Shown here piece by piece: positions 58,476-64,000 of a stretch of DNA of 64,000 nt; the first letter of the stretch is position 1; each line of letters opens with the position of its first letter. A program made the position numbers and the translations under genes. The notes beneath the pieces were generated by a model. It saw nothing but the letters and a program-made list of their open reading frames with translations. It made no database searches and had not been told where the DNA came from. This DNA is from Dryas octopetala. Lineage: Eukaryota; Streptophyta; Magnoliopsida; Rosales; Rosaceae. The DNA lies in assembly GCA_963921425.1 (NCBI GenBank), contig OY992833.1:12379738-12443737 (forward strand). Reading direction: 5' to 3'.

Positions 58476-60984
58476 TTTCCTTAAATCAAGTTTCAGCAAT
58501 AACCTGAGTTTTTCTGTATCTTAAAACAATGCTGATTCTTTCAATCAAAACAAGCATATGAAATAAAATTAACCCTAACCATATGGTCACATATTGGGGC
58601 CCAAATACCATCCAGGAACTATTGCCCTAAAACTTCCAACATTAGAACATTCAACAACTGAAAGTATTTTTAGTGGAACATCCAGAAGTGAAAGAATTAC
58701 AACTATACTTAAGCAATTGTAAGCCTAACTCATGCTACTTATGCATGGCACATGATTCTGACTTGGATTGGTTCCAATCCCTAAATCTAGGTTCAGCAGG
58801 TGAACACTCATAACCCGAAGTTATTAGGCGGATATGCGCCCAGCCTTACTGTGTGCTATAGGGTGCTAGGTAATGATGTAATAATTATCACTATATAAAA
58901 GAATTATTAGAAATCCTATCAAAAAGTAAAGAATTTTTAGAAAGAAAATCATAGACATTGACAAGACGGAAAGCCCTTTCTTTTCCCTATTGTTTTGAGA
59001 TAGATACACTGAAAGTAAAAGAAGAATTTCAAATTCGAGTATTATGCCAGTGGTTAATGAAAGGATGGAGTTGGTGGACATGCTTTTTTCATATGTCCGT
59101 AAAACAATGATTTTACAAATGTGGAGAGATTTGGGTTCAGATGGAAGGGTTCAAGGACAAGAAGGTGGCCAAAAATAATGTGAGAGATGTGAAAGGAAAA
59201 GGCAGGATTTATGATATAGAATATATGCTTTTGGAATAGTTATGGCAGAAGAAAATTAGTCTTAATCAGATTAAAATGTAGTTCAATGGAAGCTCTTGCT
59301 TTTCAGTTGGAGGTCCATCCAGAATGGTCCTAATCTCGCTTCCTTTTTGGCTAAATGTTCATTCATAATAGTACTAATCTTTGGGAATGAGATGATGTGC
59401 TTGTCACACATTTTATCTTGTATATGTGTTTGTATTGGCTAAAAAATATTTATGTTAACTTGAAATACCAACCAAATTATACCCATGTCACAGGAATTTT
59501 GAACTCTGATGATGAATCAACCATTCCTTATTATAAAAGAGACGAGTTTTTGATTCCTTATCATTTTTTCCTTTGATGTGTTTTTTTTTTTAATTTTCTG
59601 TTGTCCCCTATTAACCAGCTCACATGTTATACATTGAATGCAAAAGTTTACTATTGCCAGAATCATGCTTTATGAAAATGTTACATATTCAATTCTTGTA
59701 CTTAACCCTGTGTTCCTGCTTTTAAAAGATGGTGATTTCAGAAGTACAAAACTATCCGAGTATTACAATCAGATGTGGCCATAGAACATTTGGAATGTAG
59801 ATCTTTTATTCTTCCTTCTGATATTTTAAAGGAGTTTGATATACAATGCATGCGAACTCCTAGAAGATGTATAGTTGTTTTCCTTGCCACTCATAACTTT
59901 TTTTTATATCTGGAGTATGAGAAACTACTATTTTATAGGGCTCAATATGAAAATAACTCTTCATCTCTTCACTTAGTCAGGTATTGTGCCAAGATGGTGA
60001 TATTGTTTCTCCAATATGCCATGAGATCTTGTTGTTTAAAGGTCTTTTTTTCAAGTCCTAAGTACGTAGTTTGTCCATTTCCTAATAGTTTGAAGACAAT
60101 TAGTACTCTACATGATGTGCACTTGGGTTCTAGGATGTATGCTTATGTTTTGTCATTGGTTTTTCTGTTCTTTTCAGTCAATTTTCTTTGTTCCTTGTAT
60201 GTGTAGGTTATGACTTGTAGTTTTCTTCTTCTTTCAAATTGCTTTCTCCATTTCCTGCTTTTCGTGAACATCAGATAAGTATTGTAAACAGCTAGGATTA
60301 TTAAAACCAGAATCCAGTTATGGTTTTGTAGTTGAAACTGAAATATTTTCCTAGCTAGATGTATTTGTGCAATGGAAGTCTGGACTATTTTGATATGCTT
60401 TTAGACGATATGGTTAATTTTTCATTAGTAATTATAAGTTTATGCCGTGATTTGAGTTTATAAACAATACATGTGGGAGGAATAGTTCCATTTCCACCAC
60501 GTTTGACATTTTAGTCACAAATTCATACATTGAAGTGGAATGGATGCTCAAATTAATGGTCTGAAAATGGAGATGTTATTTTTTGCCAAACTTTTAAAGT
60601 GGATGTAAATTTCTAAATGCAAGATATTGTTCTTGAAAAATACAAAATGTAAATGAATAGTATTATATAATGAAATGATTCCATTTCCTTGTGATGTGTG
60701 CTGACATCCAACTATCACCTTGAAGTATTGAGAATAATAATCATACAGCTTATTTTCTATTCTAATTTATTGTTTTCTTACTTACGCAGAATGAACATGA
60801 CAAGATTCGGGAACTATCCCAGCAGTTGGCCATAGAGAAAAAGCGTGCTGCTACCTATAAAAGACATCTCGACCTAATATTTGAGCACATTGAAGAGCAC
60901 AATGAGAACCTATCAAAGAAGATCCAACACGTAGTAGATAGTGTGAAGGAGATTGAAGGAAAAGAGCAGCAAGGTCATAGATAG
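53588..60984 (+). CDS. FRF1: FAR1-related factor (FRF1-like), short FAR1-domain protein
   Basis: Model: last base of exon 1 at 53588, exon 2 at 54779-55341, exon 3 at 60790-60984, stop TAG; 252 residues. The start codon is split: exon 1 ends ...TTTTCA before a strong GTAAGT donor, and exon 2 starts TGGAGTTTAC after TTACTGCAG, giving ATG GAG. The N-terminus (about 1-70) is acidic and Ser/Glu-rich. The FAR1 DNA-binding domain spans about residues 75-180: VGQEFETEAAAHAFYNAYAT, RVGFVIRVSKLSRSRRDG, then zinc ligands Cys (ALVCNKEG), Cys (RVGCRAM) and His/His (KEHTHPL) of the WRKY-GCM1 fold. The C-terminus is a coiled coil (DKIRELSQQLAIEKKRAATY, HIEEHNENLSKKIQHVV). No transposase core follows, unlike FHY3/FAR1. 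From memory this matches Arabidopsis At3g59470. It is presumably a nuclear regulator or competitor of FHY3/FAR1-type factors. Confidence 0.9.
56240..56815 (-). mobile_element. LINE 3'-end relic in FAR1-related intron 2
   Basis: The minus strand encodes CVLCKREAESLDYLMPQCPV and ASSLWQRFFRECGLRWEFP, the zinc-binding reverse-transcriptase tail (zf-RVT, C-x2-C...C) of plant LINEs, then KKKGMVLGRCAMIAILWVIW. Poly-T on the plus strand near 56250-56270 is the expected poly-A tail. It is 5'-truncated and antisense to the host gene. It is related to the LINE piece at 50380-50880. Confidence 0.85.
57300..57330. repeat. (CA)n microsatellite
   Basis: A CGCACGCACGCACACACACACA run in intron 2 of the FAR1-related gene. 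Confidence 0.9.
58268..58575. repeat. Tandem duplication with two (GA)n runs
   Basis: A (GA)n run followed by GGAGTTTCCTTAAATC...AAAATTAACC (about 90 bp) occurs twice in succession. The second copy has a longer (GA)n (about 58402-58471) and an extra AAGTTTCAGCAATAA. The near-identity implies a very recent duplication, inside intron 2 of the FAR1-related gene. Confidence 0.9.
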
Positions 60985-63640
60985 TTTTGCTAAGGAAGTT
61001 AAAGTACTTTTTGTTTTGGTGAAAAACACATAATCAAACAATGTTGTGGAGAATGCAGCAGGATGAAGCAGACATTGCTTTGATTTCGATGTTGTTTCAC
61101 CCCAGTTTTAGGTATCTAGTTAGTTTCAATAGCTTGGGATGTTGTAGTCAATGGCATTCATTGGACTGCTTAGCATAATTTATTGTCTACAGCAAATGCT
61201 CAGTAGGAAATTTGTAGTCCATGTACAGTTTTTTTGAGCCATCCATGTGAATTGTGCTTGAAAATGCAATAACTTAAAGCAGTAGGATGTCCCAAGGAAA
61301 GTTGAATCGAGCCATCCCATGACTTGTGAAATTTGATATGAGCTGTGTCTTGTATAGCATCAAAATATTGTATTAGATTGTCCTATTTAATAGAACTCTT
61401 CAAAATTACCCTTGTCTTAAAAGTTGAACAATGAAATTAATGATAACTATCTTGTTTATCCAAATACTTTGAGAGTTTGAGAAGCACATGATTCAAGCTG
61501 AATTCCTTGACCATTATCTTCGTGCAATTTTATGGGAAGTAATTGGATGTGGGAAGTAATTGGATGTAGAAACGTAATCATGTTATGTTGTATGCTTATA
61601 TTCCAATGAGAGAAACTTCCCTATCACTGGGATAGGGAGAGGTGGCATCCTCACCCTCTCTCATTGGTTCTCTCTCTTCTCTCTCACTTCCTTTCTCTCT
61701 ATCTCCTCTCCTTCTTTTCTCTTTTTCTCTCTCTCCCGTGACACTAGCCTGTTCCTATCATGGGACATGCAAGTTATTTTCTATTCCAATACATTAATCA
61801 TCTATTCCTGCATTGTACAATATAATAACCCAAAATAATTGAAAGAAAAAAAGAGAATTTCTATATAAACACCTACATTTTCTAACTACACACCTCAACC
61901 CTACAAATTTAAACTTTACCCTTAAGTAAAAAAAAAAAAAAAGGAAATTACATTTTTAGTCCCTATAGTTTAAAATTGCTAATTTAGTCCATATATTTCA
62001 TGTTGCTTACAATCTTTAGACAACTCTAGAATTTCGTGAGTTAATTCAAAAAATCTCAAATTTTCAATTGTGAAAAGAACAATGCATTTATTTATTTAAG
62101 TGTCATTGGGAGATTCAAAGACCATCTTATGGGCTTTATTTTACTTTTTATTTTCGTGTGTATTTGATGAAGAAAAGGAGGTTCACAAAATTTGTAGGTT
62201 TTGAGTTCTAAATTTGGGATTTCTTTGATTTCTTATTTGAAAATCAAATTCAAGACTTTATACATGATTTTCGGTCATCCTAATTGGGTGAAATCTACAA
62301 GTTTAAACAATGTTTTAGTTGTAATATGAAATAAATTTTGAAAAATAAAATAAAATTGTCATAAGATTGATAATGATTTAATTCAAATTAATAATTTTTA
62401 AACCACGGGAATGAAAATTGATTTCAATCAAGGAACAATAATCTTATTTACCCAAAAACAAAAACCAAACATCACCACCCACTCCCTCCCCCACTCCACC
62501 ACCACCGACATCATCCTACCAGTCGGTCGGTGCCTCTCCTCCCCTCTCTCTCTCTCTCTATTTAAAGATTTCATTCTTCTTTTTTGGGGAATAAGATTTC
62601 ATCGTTAATGATACCAAATAAGGGAACTGGAGCTTGTTATTTCTTGAATTATGACTTTTAATGAAATTCAGAGTTTAATTTCCCCCATCCAAACGCATCA
62701 TAAGAGATAATTTGTATCACAAAATGAGTTTTCTTGGAAGAATACTACTTGAGTACTCAATTTGTGCATTATATGATGTGACACTATTTCATTTATTCAA
62801 ATATGAGTCTACTTTGAACTTTATTTATTTTTAAGAGAGCATTATGGCAATGGTCGAATTTTACCTTGAGTATCACTTTGGTCCACTAACTTAATTGTTT
62901 TTTGAATTCTATAGTTAATGAACTTTCACTTGTGTATCACTTAACTCAATTTCGTCAATTTAATCTCTTTGTTCCCTTCAATTTTAGTCACGTGTATCAT
63001 GTTGGAGGAATAAAGATCAAGGAGGTGAGTTGCTAATTTTACCCTTCAAATTAGGGTCACGTACTTGACATGTGACTAAAACTAATGAAAAAAATGGAGG
63101 GAATTGACGGAATGGAATTAAGTTATAATTTACTTTTTTAAGAGACATATACATATATATGTGTGTGTGTGTGTGTATGTGCGCGTGCGCATTCTTTAAT
63201 TTCTACATTGTTTAGTGCACAAATTTAATGTATGTGGCATTATCATTTTGGAAATGACCTTTTCCTTCCCAATTTTTAAAGAAGAATGAGAATAAATGAT
63301 TACTGGAAATGCTAAAAGAGGTAATAAGAAAACAACTTTAATTCTCATCTACATGCTTGATTTGTATAGTTATAGGAATCATGAAGGAAAGTGTAAAAAT
63401 TGACAAAATTCAGGTGCAAATCATTTATAAATACTTTAAAAATAAATTGTTAGTAAGTTAATATGAGATTAACCATCTTTTTAGGTTTATCACATAATGT
63501 AATCTCATAATTGAACCGTTCACTTTTTATGTCCCTCTAAAAATTATTTTTGTAAAAATTTTTTTAAATTATAAGTCTTTTAATTATTTGATTATAATAA
63601 CAACAATTTATATGCATCTGTCGAAACATAATGTTTGTCA
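60985..63640. other. 3' flank of the FAR1-related gene and intergenic DNA
   Basis: Up to about 61400 is probably the 3' untranslated region. A foldback of CCAATGAGAGA with TCTCTCATTGG lies at about 61598-61666 and holds an inner CCCTATC/GATAGGG hairpin. The start of a TATAAACACC...ACACACCTC region near 61860 recalls the left ends of the 5.0 and 18.3 kb elements, but no right end was found. A (GT)n run lies near 63158-63178. No other gene. Confidence 0.5.
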
Positions 63641-63707
63641 TTTATTTGATCAATAACCAAATATTTTCTGATTGGAGAAACATAGTGTTTGTTTATTTGA
63701 TCAATAA

Positions 63708-63935
<228 letters not shown>

Positions 63936-64000
63936 TGAATTAACCTGCCTAGGTTTCGATAATTTCAATGCATTTCATGCTGTACATAATCATACAATAT

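Noticed and set aside
59775..60206. 143-codon open frame in intron 2 of the FAR1-related gene
   Set aside because: AT-rich and hydrophobic, with no recognisable domain; the splice model skips it cleanly.

Overview
This is nuclear DNA of a flowering plant, almost certainly a eudicot. It is AT-rich, its genes have GT-AG introns of up to 5.4 kb, it carries many (GA/CT)n microsatellites and dozens of small inverted-repeat transposons, and the recognisable proteins are plant-type: fructokinase, a CRM-domain splicing factor, a FAR1-related factor, and relics of Ty1/copia, Ty3/gypsy, LINE and MULE elements. No operon, CRISPR array or other prokaryotic feature is present. Exon coordinates below were read by hand from splice signals and reading-frame continuity.

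Layout. 1-4.4 kb is a graveyard of minus-strand relics: a FAR1-related/MULE-derived gene, a MuDR-type transposase and a Ty1/copia polyprotein. 5.0-6.7 kb is a composite non-autonomous DNA transposon. 6.9-12.8 kb (+) is a seven-exon gene for a conserved protein, tentatively of the UPF0739/C1orf74-like (DUF4504) type. 12.9-28.0 kb is a tandemly duplicated block. Two copies (16.6-17.8 and 26.0-27.6 kb, minus) each give a complete three-exon model that joins a phytocyanin-like signal-peptide exon to an RRM-like domain; a third copy is broken and two further fragments keep only flanking DNA. The block is riddled with MITEs whose target-site duplications can be read directly, a solo-LTR-like unit, and an orphan CRM-domain exon at 24.7 kb. 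28-32.3 kb holds more MITEs and a piece of plastid-like DNA with rpl23.

33.0-37.1 kb (-) is a complete four-exon fructokinase gene. 37.7-45.6 kb is repeat-rich and has no gene that I can support. 46.8-53.2 kb (-) is a four-exon, single-CRM-domain protein gene, probably a mitochondrial intron-splicing factor; its 4.4-kb second intron contains LINE and Ty3/gypsy relics. Head-to-head with it, with only 357 bp between the two initiation sites, is a FAR1-related factor gene (53.6-61.0 kb, +). Its start codon is apparently split by the first intron. The window ends in an isolated exon of KAE1/OSGEP (tRNA t6A synthesis), probably a fragment.

The genes do not form one pathway. From memory, the pairing of an FRK4-like fructokinase with an FRF1-like gene recalls the adjacent Arabidopsis loci At3g59480 and At3g59470, so the right half may be an ancestral syntenic block expanded by repeats. 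The most unusual item is the duplicated phytocyanin-leader/RRM-like chimeric gene.
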